Positions 11,657 through 23,489 of a stretch of DNA of 64,000 bases are shown one piece after another. Position numbers and translations under genes: made by a program. The notes beneath the pieces are model-generated. The model was not told where the DNA came from, searched no databases, and saw nothing but the letters and a program-made list of their open reading frames with translations. Origin of the DNA: Adenophora triphylla var. japonica (lineage: Eukaryota > Streptophyta > Magnoliopsida > Asterales > Campanulaceae); contig JAFEMH010000742.1 in the NCBI GenBank assembly GCA_022495995.1, forward strand, positions 558,001 through 622,000, given 5' to 3'. Position 1 is the first letter of the stretch. Every line of letters begins with the position of its first letter.

Positions 11657-13056
11657 AACTTTTAATAAAAAATGGTATTCGGTATATTGGTGGAAACCAC
11701 TAAATTTCCCGTTATCGCCTCCTAACACGAGTCGGGATAAATTGTGGTCTAACAATCCCACGTACCGGTATCACCGTTTTCAAAAAAAGCTTTTGAGGGT
11801 CAAGCTTCCGTCCCGGCTTTGAAAATCATTTTTGTGTGTGTGTGTTGATTTTTGCACAGCTTTCATGTTGTTTTGGCCGCCTCGGAGAAAGTCAAAATTT
11901 TTGACTGTCGGAATAATGTCCCTAACTGTCGGAATTTTCATGCTTACGTGCCTATGTGCTCATAAAAAAAATTCAAAAAAAGATTTTCAAAAAAAAAAGA
12001 AAATTTCCAAAAAAATCATGCATCATATTTTTAAGACACATAAAAAAATCTCTATTTTACTCGTAAAAGAATATAGATCGCTTGCACACTACGCGCACGT
12101 GACCGTACACTGCACACTACGTCCTTAACCCGGGGAAATCCTTGTCGCGGTCCGTTTGGTCTTATTACGCCTCTCGGATGAGCACAGGACTACCCAAACA
12201 TCCCATGGAGCCTCGTGTCGACCATGCACTTGTCCGTGACACACTTTGTCCGAGACCCGGTTGGTTTTAGTCCGTGCATGTCATGCCCTGTCCGTGTATA
12301 GACCTTTCCTTTCAAGCCTTTGTCGGCATACCGACTCAATATCTCTCGGGTCCCTAATCGGTCGCTAATCAGTCGAAGTTACGCCGGTTTTCCGCCGCAG
12401 ACTTTGACCAAGATATTGACCGGCGCCTTGACTTCGGCTCTGGCGGCACAAATTATACACCGACTCCCGGCATTGACAGCGAGTCATCAAGGATTAACGG
12501 TTATTCCATGCCTAATTACGGCTTAGCGACGACAAGTCAAGATCGGTGCGGACATTTATCGGTCAAATCATGCCGACTTTTCGTCGAGCTCTCGGACACG
12601 ATCTTGCCTCTGACGTCAGCTTTGTCCGTAATTTACATCGAATGCTCGTTAAGCCTCGCTTACCCGCCGGACTTCTAGGATCGTTTTCTTTCGGCGGTGG
12701 GACCCGCTTGCCCTATAGGACCCTCGCCGGCCGTCCACCCCGGGAGGTCGAAATACGGAGTGGAATACGAGGGGCTTATAGACGTAGTGACGGGGCCCAC
12801 TGATCCAGAATCGGAGTAGTTTGCGAAAAGAAGAGCAACCTTTTCCAACCGATTAGGTTAATAAAACATGTTTTAAGTAAACGTGAACAAATAACTGCAT
12901 GTTGCATGAGCCAAAAGCCCAAACACCTACCCTCCTTCCATTCCCGGACATCGAACCTTCATGTCCTTTCCCCAGCCTCCGCACAAAGCTTGGTTTCGGG
13001 CACCGGTCACCGTTTGATCGGTTAGGAAGAGTCAAGCGCATCGTCGGCTTCGCCGT
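11657..13056 (+). other. Untranslated leader of the Tat element
   Basis: No domain is recognisable. It includes A-rich stretches near 11965-12010 and a GC-rich, CpG-rich segment from about 12120. Part of it (about 12112-12800) is closely matched by 34200-34890 on the minus strand, which confirms that both belong to one family. Confidence 0.6.
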
Positions 13057-15015
13057 TTGTTCCAACTCGGGTTTGAGAATGTACGCATCGGCAGTAATGA
13101 TGGGGATAACGTCACTCCGCCTCCGGGACCCCTCGACGAGGCAACGGTGGAATCGGTTAGCGAACGTATGAGGTTACGACAGGAAGCACGGCTAAACGGC
13201 CTTATGGAGGCTATTAAGAGTCACGGTCTGGCCGCCGGCCTCAATCCGGATGGCACCTTCACCGTGGAAGAAGACGAGGATGCCCGACCCCACTCTCGGT
13301 CGCCACGATTACACCAGGATGCCGCCACCCACCTCCTATGGTGCCACTACGAGAACCCATGCTCCTCGATTTTCGGGTCGGCCGGCTCCCAACCACGGAC
13401 CACCGGATCCATGCAGCCCGACTGGCACAAATCGGTGGGGGCAAAATCGGTGCGGAATGTCTTCTCATGGTTGGGGCTATCTCGGAATGCCACGGCTGAT
13501 CGGGATCCCTCCTCGGTTCGGAACCGATCAATCCGGACCCTCACGGCAACGGCCACAGTTCGGAATGCCGCCACGGCTTGGTTACGGGCCACGGTCGAGC
13601 CCCTCCTCGAGCAAGACTAGTTCGGTGCTCCTCACACAAATCCATTCCTCACTCCCGGACTTCTATGGGTTGCAAGCCTCCATCCCGGTGTCATCCGAAT
13701 CACCAGACCGCAGCATTCCCCCGGGTTACTCACCTTCACCACAAGCAGCCACGCAATTCAACAATCCGGGACAAGCCGCACTCAAGCCTACTTACGGGCC
13801 CCCTCTGGAAATCCAAGTTATCCGGCTACATCGGGGCTGCCCCCACCTGCTTTGCCGCTGAAAATCCACAGCAAGCCGCAAGGTTCTACCCTTTTGCTCG
13901 GGCTCCTACTCATACTCCCTGTGGTAACTCAGCCCCAGGGACAGGTTTTCACCTACGTCCCCGGACCGGCGGTTCCCTCCACCGGCCCGCCTCCAGCGGT
14001 AGCTCCTCTCTCTAGCTCAGCCACTAGCTTGAATGCCATGGTTCCGCCACAAGACCCTCATCCGGCCTGGTTCATGGAACAACACAAGGAAATGAAAGCG
14101 CAGATTGCCGAACCGATCGCGCAAAGTACGCCTTCCGCCTACGTGCACTGACTCCATTGTTCCCCGCCCCCACAAATTCGTGATGCCAAATCTGGATCTC
14201 TTTGATGGAACCGCATGTCCGAAAACCCATTTGGACACGTATACCTTGGCGATGAAAGCCAAAGGATGCACCAATCAGCTGGTGGTGACTATTTGGCTAT
14301 CCTTGAAGTCCAAAGTGCCTTAAAGTGGTTCTTCCGTTTGAAACCCGAAGCCAGGCCACATGGGACCAAATCACCAATGCCTTCACGAGAAAAATATAAG
14401 GCCAACTTGGAATGGGAAACAAATAGGGTTGACCTACAAACAACAGTGCGGCGTCACTGATGAGAATGTTGGGGACTTTTACAAGCGGTGGAATCTCGAA
14501 ACTCGGTGAAATGGCCATCCCTCCTTCCGAAGAGGAACAACTGGACATCTTCCGGTCATGCTTGAAACCACATCTCGAGAGCCTCCCTCAGCCACTTCCC
14601 ATACTCGGACTTACGGGCCATGGTTAACTCTGCGGCTAAGTTTGAAAAGGCCTACAATCGCAACCGGGCCTGCACCTGCCTACAGATATCGGGCTCCTCC
14701 TGCAAACACCGCCCCTGCTCCCGCTAAAGGCAAAGAAATGATTAACTATGCGGGACAGGAATGTAACAACACGACTCCTTTTGCTCCCAGGAAACCAGCC
14801 GAGCCCAGACCACGGGTCATGAATCTCGAAAACTTTGGGATGCCCCTGAATGACATCTTTAGGGGACTGGTAAAAGAAGGCTTGCTGCGGCCTTTGGAGA
14901 ATTTCCAACCCAGAAATCCGAATGCTCCCGTGGATACTACAAAGTATTGTGCCTTTCATCAAGCTCACGGACATCCGATCGACACCGCTTCACTCAAAAA
15001 GGCAATCCAGGGCTA
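13057..15015 (+). pseudogene. gag: Tat gag, frameshifted
   Basis: Gag would build the RNA-packaging particle. The N-terminal part (13057-13340) is polar and charged. A proline-rich stretch follows across several frames. The capsid core begins near 14180 (FVMPNLDLFDGTACPKTHLD), the usual Retrotrans_gag entry motif, and continues after a frameshift (ALKWFFRLKPEA, 14304-14355). Near 14941, KYCAFHQAHGHPID is the C-x2-H-x4-H zinc-like motif of Tat gag with its last cysteine missing. At least four frame breaks make it non-functional. Confidence 0.75.
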
Positions 15016-17113
15016 ATAGAGCAAGGAAAGTTGGAAGGCCGCGAAGGGCCTAACACAGTCAAAAATCCGCTGCCACGGAACCATAATCAGGTGAATATGA
15101 TTGAATGCGGAGAATCTTCGCATGACCATGAAGATGCTGATGAAGGTCCCCAAATACCCGTGGCCAACCTCGTCGAGGATCCTGAATTCGGATTCCCCCT
15201 CAGCCTCGAGGATATCGAACGAATCGACCCATCTTGGTCTCATGTCAGAGACTCCTTGCAAGAATACGAGGCCCGCTACTTTTCGGGTGAAGGGAAGGCC
15301 GATACCGAAGAACTGGGGCTGTTCCGCTCAGAACATGAAAGAACTATTTATACAAGATGGTTAGAACAATCGAGAAGAATCGAACAAGAAAGCTTCCGGC
15401 GGCGCTGTATTGGGGCTTATCAAAGCAAAGAGGCCGAGGAGCATCTCGGAGCTAGTACACTTCGCAAATTGGCTTTGGGGGAGCCCGAATATGATCCCAA
15501 GAACAGTGAAGAATCAGAAGAGGAGGATTCCTTCTATATCCTACCTGGCGTCAAATATGTGCCGCCCCCTCTCACTCTTCCCCCGCAATTTCTGGGAGGA
15601 GAAGCTGAATCGCAGTTACCATCACTTCCGGGAATGGGAGCATATGACAACTTCTGCGGCTGCACGCACCCCTCTTCCCCCAACAGATTTGACCGTCGCT
15701 CCCTCTCAGCTGATATCCCCGTGGTATGGGAAGACGATTCTGATGACAGCAATGACGATGATGACGATGACGATGATGATGACGAGAGCGAAGAGTCGAC
15801 TGAGGCCCCCGATCCGGAAACAATCTGGAACAATCATGCCAGAAATGAGCCCATGGGAGCAAGCCACAATGGTTGGTTGTCACCAAGCGACAATGAAGGA
15901 CCGCCAGAAAGTGCGGATCAGATTCCAATGGAGACAGACCCCTACGAGGTGTCACTTGTAAGATGCATTTGTGGCCAATGCCCGGATACTCCAGCGGGCG
16001 AGGGACAAAGGCCCGCGCCCAGATCCGTACATATCCGAAATCCTAGAACACAACGTTCATTATGAGAACCTGAACGGTGAATGGAGAAGATTTATTGAAG
16101 CACTGGTCGAAAATGGAGGGTTTCAGCCACCGGAAGATGAAGAATTCGTAAACGTTATCGGATCTTTTTCTTCTTTCCCACGAACGGATGGCGTAACAAC
16201 CGTAAGGGTCACAGCCGGGCCGCTCGAGCGCAGCGAATGCCTGCAATCACTGAAAAGGGTTATCGATCTGAACGTCTCCCCAGTGGCCTTCATACCTATG
16301 AGTCCACATGACGCCTTTCTAATTGCTACAGGGCCCGACAATGGACCCCGGGTGCTCCTTATTTGGACACAGATCTATCGAGCCGCTACCTCAAGCTCCG
16401 AAGGGGAACGTTGCCTATCCTTCACCTGTGGCTGCCCTACCTGCAAGACTGAAAGAAAAAGGATATACGATGAGATGGAGGCTGATAGCCACAACTCTGT
16501 GGGCCATCCAAGGGATGAAATCGAAAAGCCGCCGAGTCCCGACAATAGCGACTCTTGTTGCATGATGACAATGAGCAAGGCCGGCCATAAGAGTGAATCG
16601 GAGGACGCCCTAGCTCTGTGGGCCATCCAAGGGGCAACAACACAACCCCAAACTCAGAAGCCGGTAACTTGGGAAGCAGTTATAAGGGCCGCCCAGGAAG
16701 AGGCCAATACAGCTCAAGCTCAGCCCCGCACCGTCACTAGACCCCGTCAGAACCAATGGCCAATAGCCAAAAGGGCTCCCCCATTGACCTTGGCAGCACT
16801 GAAGAAATCCAGTCAAGAGACGACTGATGAGGAAGTTAATCTGTTAACCCGATGCAGGCGAATCTTCCAAGGAAATCCCAAGCGAGATAAGAAGGCCACA
16901 GATCAAGCACCAAAAGAAGATCGCCGCCCTATGCTAAGACAAGTGAAACTCCAGAGACCACGAAAAAGAGGATCCCGTGCTCACCCAGTTGAAGCAAACA
17001 CGAGAGCCAACATTTCCCTCTGGTCTCTACTCACTTCGTCTTATCCCCATAAGCTGAAGCCGGAAGAAAGCCTTTGGCTCGCACTCTCGTGCCTATTGAT
17101 GCTACTCCGATGA
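14947..17113 (+). pseudogene. Unidentified linker ORF between gag and protease
   Basis: Two overlapping open frames (14947-16065, 372 aa; 15971-17113, 380 aa) cover about 2.1 kb between the gag zinc motif and the protease. I do not recognise a domain. The first has an uninterrupted acidic run near 15735-15800 (ten aspartates). Short cysteine pairs (CICGQC near 15965, CGCPTC near 16432) occur in both. A 20-nt block encoding LWAIQG is repeated at about 16497 and 16618. The end of the second frame is basic. The two frames probably were one reading frame, now shifted. Confidence 0.55.
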
Positions 17114-17229
17114 TGTGGTACGGTGATTGGAAACATCCACTACGGGAACATAATCACTTTCACCGATCTCGACCTCCCTCAATTTGGGGCTGATCATAAT
17201 GAGCCTCTCTTCATCACAGTCCAGTGGAT

Positions 17230-17959
17230 GAACGACGCCTCCCTCGGGTCTGGTTGATAATGGGTCAGGAATGAACATTCTTCCGGCAAAGATCATGAGC
17301 TTGCTTGATATCAAGACTGAGACTTGAAGCCTTCTTCTCTCACGGTCAAAGCTTACGACTCAACATCCCGAGCAGTCCTCGGAGTTGCTACCTTGGACCT
17401 CTGGTTCGGACAAAAATTGATACCTGTGGAATTCCAGGTTATCGACATCCCGATTACTTTTAATGCCTTATTGGGAAGACCTTGGCTGCACCAAGTCAAA
17501 GGGGTCGCCTCAAGCCTCCACCAGTGTGTGAAATTCGTCTCGAATGGGGATCTGACGACCATTTACGGGGATTTAGTCACTTTAGAGGGCACAGATACAG
17601 GCGGAATACCTATTCTGGAAATCAAACATGATGAGGAAGGTCACATGCTAACGGGCTTCACGGTCGAGCCTCCCAAGGCCCAAGTGTGCAACATAGATCT
17701 GACGGTCACTCGGGATAAAATCCCACCGGTCTTGAAAATGATGAGAAAAATGAGCTATCTACCTCGGCTCCTCGGGCCTGGGAAGCGCCAACAAGGAACT
17801 TTCAAACTCATCGAAGTGAAAGGACAGAATACTCGCCACGGCACAGGATATGAGGCCTCCCGGTGGACCATTTGCAAAGGAAAGAGATTTGAAGGCTGCC
17901 ACGGGGAAAGGTCCCGGTTGACAACCCTAAATCTCTCCCCTTCGGTCCTAATTTGGTGA
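17230..17959 (+). pseudogene. pol: Tat aspartic protease
   Basis: VDNGSGMNILP near 17245 is the active-site loop, with asparagine in place of the usual serine after the aspartate. After a frame break, 17324-17959 carries the C-terminal half: LDLWFGQKLIPVEFQVIDI and NALLGRPWLHQVKGVASSLH, the standard flap and LLGRPWLH signature of Tat/gypsy proteases. It would cleave Gag-Pol. Reading continues without RT motifs to the stop at 17957. Confidence 0.75.
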
Positions 17960-18969
17960 CTACTTTGTAAAGGGTCCCACACAACCAGGAAACATCACAG
18001 AGCCCGCTCCTACGGAAGGATGGCTAAAGCTACGGGATAGCCTCAACACGTTTAGAGGAACCAAGGCGAACCCGGTCCGTAGAATGTTCCTGGACCTACC
18101 CAAGATACACAGGGCTACCACTACCATGAAGAGTGAGTATACCTTCAGAGAGCGTGCCTGACACAGTGGAACAGTTCGAGAAGCTCACAACCACTATTCC
18201 TACTGCCCGGAAGATCCGAAACACGAGTTCGAATTGACGGTGCCAAAAGCTAAGGCCACGAAATTTCCCTCGGATGATTGGGATGGTCTGCAGTTATGCG
18301 GCAATTGTTCGAAGAAGAAGTCAGGTGCCGGACACGATTGATCTCGGCTCGGTCCAAGAGATGATAGCGGCAATTGAGAAAGGAAAACAAAAACAGCCAC
18401 GGTTCAGGAGTCATGAGGCCACCAATAGCAATGCCGCTAAAGAATTGGGAAACTCTCTCGGGCCCGTCCGCGACCAAGGAGGAAATGATCACCAAGCTTG
18501 GATTGGTCCCCGTCCCTTTGTGTCAATCTAGGACAAGTCCTCCCAGTCTCTCTGTTAAGATCGAGTCTCTAGGGTCGTCCAGGTGGCCTTACGCTGAAGA
18601 CTACGAGTGCGTAGCAAGCACTGTATTCCCTTTCGTTTTCAATGAAATGACGAACCTTTCGAGTATCCCTTGATTGCCACTTTAACTAATGATGAATTAA
18701 TTTAAAAAAATTTAATAATAATTCATTAGATAAAGAAGCAGAGACACATTAAACAAAAAAAAATCAAACAACAAAAAAATCTTTAAGCGGGTTGTCAGGA
18801 AGAGGAAAATCGAGCCCAGTGCCGAAGAGATTTTGACGAGTGTGAATTTGGGAGGCTGGAAGAGCCTAAAGAGACGCAGATTGGTCATTTCTTCGAAGGA
18901 AGTGGAAAGGATGCTCTGCAAAGTCCTACAAAATCCTCAATTCAAGGAAAGTAGCCCTCTTCATCAAAG
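17960..18969 (+). other. Gap where RT and RNase H should be
   Basis: No RT signature such as xxDD or the LxPLG-type palm motifs can be read in any frame, nor any RNase H motif. A short frame at 18274-18531 has no recognised domain. An A/T-rich patch at 18690-18790 may mark a deletion scar. The pol core was lost from this copy. Confidence 0.6.
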
Positions 18970-19659
18970 AAAACATCATGTGCGAGATACGGGTTGCCGG
19001 GAAATCATTTCGAGATAATGGATCCCACTTCGAAGGGAATGTGACGGAGTTCTTTGGCGGAATTCCGAATAACCCGTCACAAGTCATCACCCTACGGGCC
19101 CCAAACCAACGGAGCCGTCGAAGCGACAAACAAGACTCTGGAAAATATCATCCGGAAAATGGCTGTCCCAAGGCAGAGATTGGCCCGAGAAGTTACACTG
19201 GCACTGCGGGGCTACGGAGACATCGATCGAACGGCAGCTAGGAAACACCTTTTGCCCTCACATACGGAATGGAAGCCGTACTCCCAATCGAGCTAGAAAT
19301 CCTCGCTCCGTATCCTGGAAAGCCGGATCAACGAGGTCGAATGGCTCCGGAGTCGCCATGACGAATTGGCCCTCTAGACGACGCCGACCGAAGGCCATGG
19401 AACACATCCGGGCCTACCAAGGAAGATGGCTAGAGCCTTTGACAAGAAAGTAAAGCATCGGGAGATCCGAGAAGGTGATCTCGTTCTAAAAGAAAAGCCC
19501 CGGTCAGTATCAACCCCTCGGCAAATGGGAGCCTGTATGGGTCGGGCCATATGTCGTCCGGAAGATCTTCTCCGGAGGAGCCATGCAACTTGCGGACCTC
19601 GACGGGAATCCCTTTGTACACCCAGTGAATGGTGACAAGGCTGCGAGATACTACGCGTA
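18970..19659 (+). pseudogene. pol: Tat integrase, C-terminal half
   Basis: RDNGSHFEGNVTEFF (18978 frame) is the region around the second catalytic aspartate. After a frameshift, HKSSPYGPQTNGAVEATNKT (19054 frame) holds the third catalytic residue, the glutamate of GAVEA. The tail from 19426 (MARAFDKKVKHREIREGDLV) is the GPY/F-type C-terminal domain, and the frame closes with TAA at about 19659. The zinc domain and first aspartate are absent. Confidence 0.75.
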
Positions 19660-19690
<31 letters not shown>

Positions 19691-19920
19691 AAAAAACAAA
19701 AAAAAAAACAAAAAAAAAACAAAAAAAAAAACAAAAAAAAAAAACAAAAAAAAAACAAAAAAAGAGTGCTAAAAGAGTAATACCCAACTAGGTTAGAAAC
19801 CCGAAAAGGGCGGCCTAGGTAAAAAACGGGGTTGCACCAAAAAAAAACAAAAAAAAAACAACAAAAAAAAACAAACAAAAAAAACAAACAAAAAAAAAAA
19901 AAAAAAAAAAAAAAAACAAA
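19660..19920 (+). repeat. A-rich (A8-10 C)n tracts after pol
   Basis: Immediately after the pol stop codon come two tracts of adenines with regularly spaced cytosines (about 19660-19762 and 19839-19920). Between them is a short GC-rich segment with GAAAAGGGCGGCC. Frames through the tracts give only phenylalanine or lysine runs. Confidence 0.9.
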
Positions 19921-19934
19921 AAAGAGTTCAGGTT

Positions 19935-19994
19935 GAACTACGAAGACCTGAGCTCCTCAAAATGAGGGGAACGTAGGCGGCGGAAACGGTTCGG
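19935..19994 (+). repeat. GAACTACG...ACGTAGG motif, copy 1
   Basis: GAACTACG, then CCTC...GAGG arms, then ACGTAGGCGGC. Related copies lie at 26500-26561 and 27028-27091, so the motif brackets the antisense-ORF and tandem-repeat region. The function is unknown. Confidence 0.5.
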
Positions 19995-20179
19995 TCTAAA
20001 ACACAAATAAAAGCCATACTTTGGCATCAATAAAATTGATCGAGACCATGAAAGCGTCTCGAAAAACTCTAAAGCAATTCAAATATTCATTACAAGTTAA
20101 AAGCTCTTTGATGAGTCTAAGCCCGATTCATTCCTACAGCTGGCAACTTTGCTAAAAGAAATTAAGATACATAATCAAA

Positions 20180-21707
20180 CTAATGTGTACGCCATGGCAA
20201 GAAAGGGATACTTGGAAACCTCGGAGTCACTCCAAGCCGCTCGTACTTGGCCTCTCCCTTCTTCTTCCCCCTTCGAGTCTTTCTCTTACGAACAGGAAAA
20301 ATGTCGGTGTTTCTCCTACCAAGCTGCGGTATAGGGACGGGATCTATCAAACCGGCCTCTGTCGGGGCCTTAGTAGCCCTAGCGTCATCTCTCATCTCCT
20401 GTAGCCTAGGCGGTAGCATAGGAGCCCTCCTCTCCTGTCTCTTGACGTAAGCCTCATAGTCGGTCACGGCGTCTCCGCTCCTGTCATGAGGGTTGGCCCT
20501 CGCCTCGGCCCTCCTCCTCTCGAAACGATCGGGTCCTCCGCACCCACAATGGCCTCACGCCGTCTCAAAATAGCCACCTGAGTCTCTCCCGGATGCCTCT
20601 CATACCAATCCAGTACCAAGTGGTCCGAACACCGGTCTCGGACGCTGAGAATAACCCGAGGAGGAAAGGCATCATACCTCCATGCTCGGGAAAGAAATGG
20701 AAACACCGAGGATCATCCATGGAAACGAGAGCCACCACCCTGGTAGCTATATCATCAAAACCCTCCAAAGGAACCTGCTCCAAGCCAAAGCTGTCTCGGG
20801 ACAAAGCCGGAATATAGAAGCTAGGTAGAAAGCCCGGAAGCATGACCACATGAGACCCGTCTGAAGCACTCTGCGAGTCTCCACCCGACAAGGCACCAAC
20901 CATCGATATCTTCGGTCACGGAGACCCGCCATCCAGCGCTCCCATGAGCCCCGATCATCGAAATCCACATCGACCCCTCCCTGGCAAATGTCCAAGGCTT
21001 GATCATGTCGGGAGTTTCCCGAAGAACCCCCAAACGCTCCATCGGCCACGGGGTCAAGAAACGGGCTGCCCCGTGCATATACCGTCTTCCGGTAGCTGCT
21101 ATCGAGAGCATGAAAAGTCTCCCCAAGAATCAAAGGAACGACATCTCTGCCCGGCGACGGTGAGCGACAACATCTAGCGAGATCGATGACGGATCCCAAA
21201 GGAATAGACCATGAACAAAGTGCCAAACATACAAAGTGCAAAGGCATCCCAATAGGCATCATCAAGCCTAGGCCCCTAAATGCATCGGGAAGACCGGAAA
21301 TATCGAAATGATCGGGACCGCGGATCATACCTTGCGCTTCCTCCGGGGAAAGATGAAGGAGGACGCACAATCTGTCAACAAAAGAAGCCCCTCCAGGCAA
21401 AGGAACTGCTATCTCTTCCACCTCCGGACCACCAAGCAAGGCCCGAAATTCTTCGAGTGGGAACAATCTCGTTGAAGGAAAGGCAAAAGACATGCCTCCT
21501 AGTATCCCAAAATGAGGAAGAAGCCCTCAAAAGACCGTAATCCGGAATCAATTCCTTGAGAGACCATAAGCACTTCACCTTGTACCTTTCTTCAAAGAAG
21601 GACCACCTCTCATGCATAATCTCCGGGGACCAATCCTTGAACTTGTTGAAGAATGACATTTGGGATTCTTGGGACAATTTTGATGGAGCTTTTCTAAGGT
21701 TTTCCAT
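20180..21707 (-). pseudogene. Antisense ORF 1, DUF7745-like (plant mobile-domain relative)
   Basis: It lies opposite to gag-pol, between pol and the 3' LTR. The probable start is the ATG at 21707, opening MENLRKAPSKLSQE. Then come ERWSFFEERYKVKCLWSLKE and ELIPDYGLLRASSSFWD (21375-21640), the pattern of the DUF7745/plant-mobile-domain-like proteins that Tat elements carry in antisense. A frameshift near 21450 moves the reading to 20747-21493 (LEEFRALLGGPEVEEIAVPL, LHLSPEEAQGMI). Another leads into a basic C-terminal end (20180-20467, with RKRKTRRGKKKG, a likely nuclear signal). The role of such proteins is not established. Domain identity is by pattern. Confidence 0.6.
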
Positions 21708-21800
21708 GGTTTTTCTCTCTTTCTCCCCGAAAATGGCTGTTTGAATCTGGAGGTTGAAGAGGATATTTGAATTTGAAATAAAGTGAGACCGGATCTGAAG

Positions 21801-21845
21801 CAAAATTAAAGGACAATGTCGGATGCGGGACCCTATCCGCGCGGA
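21801..21845 (-). promoter_or_regulatory. TCCGCGCGGA palindrome upstream of antisense ORF 1
   Basis: TCCGCGCGGA occupies 21836-21845, about 130 bp upstream of the ATG at 21707. On the minus strand an AT-rich TTTAATTTT begins 24 bp downstream of it, the place of the TATA box in the LTR promoter. It may be an internal antisense promoter. Confidence 0.45.
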
Positions 21846-22692
21846 CATGTTTGTCATTTATCGAGAAAAATCTGCAACGGTCCAAGTTTGCTACACCAAA
21901 AGAGGAATATTCCGTCCCGGTTGCTCGAAACCCGTGCAAAAAAAACCTCCCCCTAAAACCAGTCAATATACCAAACACCCTTGCAAAAAAAAACCAAGGC
22001 TCATGCAACATTGCATTCATACTGCATTGCGTTCATAAAATAAAATCCTAAATAATTACCTTCCAAAAAAAAAAAAGAGTGTGCATAAAAAAACAAACAA
22101 ACATCAATAAAATCCTAAATTATTACATCAAAAGAAAAAGAAAAAAAAAAAAAATGTCCATAAGGCTGTACAAATCTCAATCTCAATCTCAAAAGAAAAA
22201 AAAATCAATCAATCGGAGTCTCTAGCGCCGATGTACGCCCGGCCCCTCTTGCGACTCGGGCCCGCCTCCTCGGGAGCCACGAAAATCTCGGGCTCAGAAT
22301 CGTCCTCGTCTCCAGAAAGAGGCTCGTCAGGACCAACCGGCACGCTCTGATAGGGCAAGCCGAGATCTGCGAAAAAATCGTATCCAAAGGTGAAGGCGTC
22401 GGACTCCTGGACGTACGAAGACGACCCGCCATGCTGCCATACGTGTCCCTGCCCGTGTGGATCCCCGAGAATGACGTGATCCGAAGGCAGCACCGCGCGG
22501 GGATCAAGGAGAGGAGACAGAGGAGTCTCTGAAGAAGTCTCTGAGCGAATAGGGGAAGCCTCCCGTCGACGAGGGCGCCGGCCGTGGTCGCCTCGCTCTA
22601 GCCTGAGGAGCCCCGCAAGCGACCATCCTCCTGATGAATCTCTTGGCTCCGATCACTTGCTTCGTCAGCTTCTCGACGACCACCTCCGAAAA

Positions 22693-22776
22693 CTGCACAA
22701 AAGCAAAAGCGTCAAAAAAGGAAGTGATGCTAAAGATGATGAAACAAAAGAAAAAAAAAAGAAAGAGAAGCCATAC
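22693..22776 (-). other. Intron in antisense ORF 2, 84 bp
   Basis: On the minus strand it starts GTATGGCTTCTC and ends in a pyrimidine-rich stretch closing TTTTGTGCAG. Splicing joins ATG AAG to TTT TCG GAG in frame (phase 0). The length is a multiple of three, so the unspliced frame also stays open. Size and borders are typical of plant introns. Not experimentally shown. Confidence 0.65.
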
Positions 22777-23398
22777 CTTCATACCCGGACGAGGCCGGAA
22801 AGCTCGTGGAAGCCGCTCGGGCTGAGGAATCTCCACCCTCAATCGGACCCCATCCTGGATATATGAAAAATCCGTCCGAGGGTACCGCGGGATCCCAAGC
22901 CCCTCTCTATCCAGAACCTGAGGCATCCTCAGCCTCCTCAAGACGAATGTCGTATATGGCTCAGTTGCCACGAAATCCGAGAAGTGCTGGCCGGCTCGGT
23001 AATCATCCCAGGTCACGGACCGATCGCTCGGGTGCATCATATCGGCGGGAGGCTCCACCGGTGTCCTCAAAGGAGAATTTACGCCATGCTGGCGCGTCAC
23101 CCTATCTCCCAGATAATATGCATCGCAAGTCAGACCTCTCAGAATCCTCCGCTGCACAGTCCAAATCTCAGCGCCCTTCAGCTGCGCCACCTCGAAGCGA
23201 TCCCAGGGGAAGAATATCATCCCCTCATCTGTCTCGGCCTCCGTCAAAGGAAGGCAATCTGGCGTCCTCAGAGTCGTACGCCCCCTGGAGCTTATCTTCT
23301 CCCGGGCATGCTTGGACCAAGAATGCATGGCCGGATACGCCCGACGTACTCCGCCATTTGTCGCCACATCGTGACATGGAAAAACTCCAACGCCCATA

Positions 23399-23489
23399 CT
23401 GCGAAAGGTAAAAATCCAATCAATCCGGTGCAAAGAAAAGTGTGTGCTAAAAAAAAAAAAAAGGAGGGAAAGCAAAAGAGAGCTTATAC
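23399..23489 (-). other. Intron in antisense ORF 2, 91 bp
   Basis: Minus strand: GTATAAGCTC at the donor, CCTTTCGCAG at the acceptor, with a T run between. Splicing joins the PMD frame of 23503-23964 to the frame that continues TGGGCGTTGGAG (WALEFF). The junction is phase 1. One TGA stop lies five codons before the junction. That the two PMD-like frames meet only after splicing supports the call. Confidence 0.6.

Noticed and set aside
19374..19887. Phenylalanine-rich minus-strand frames resembling membrane proteins
   Set aside because: They come from the A-rich tracts after pol; no start context or domain.
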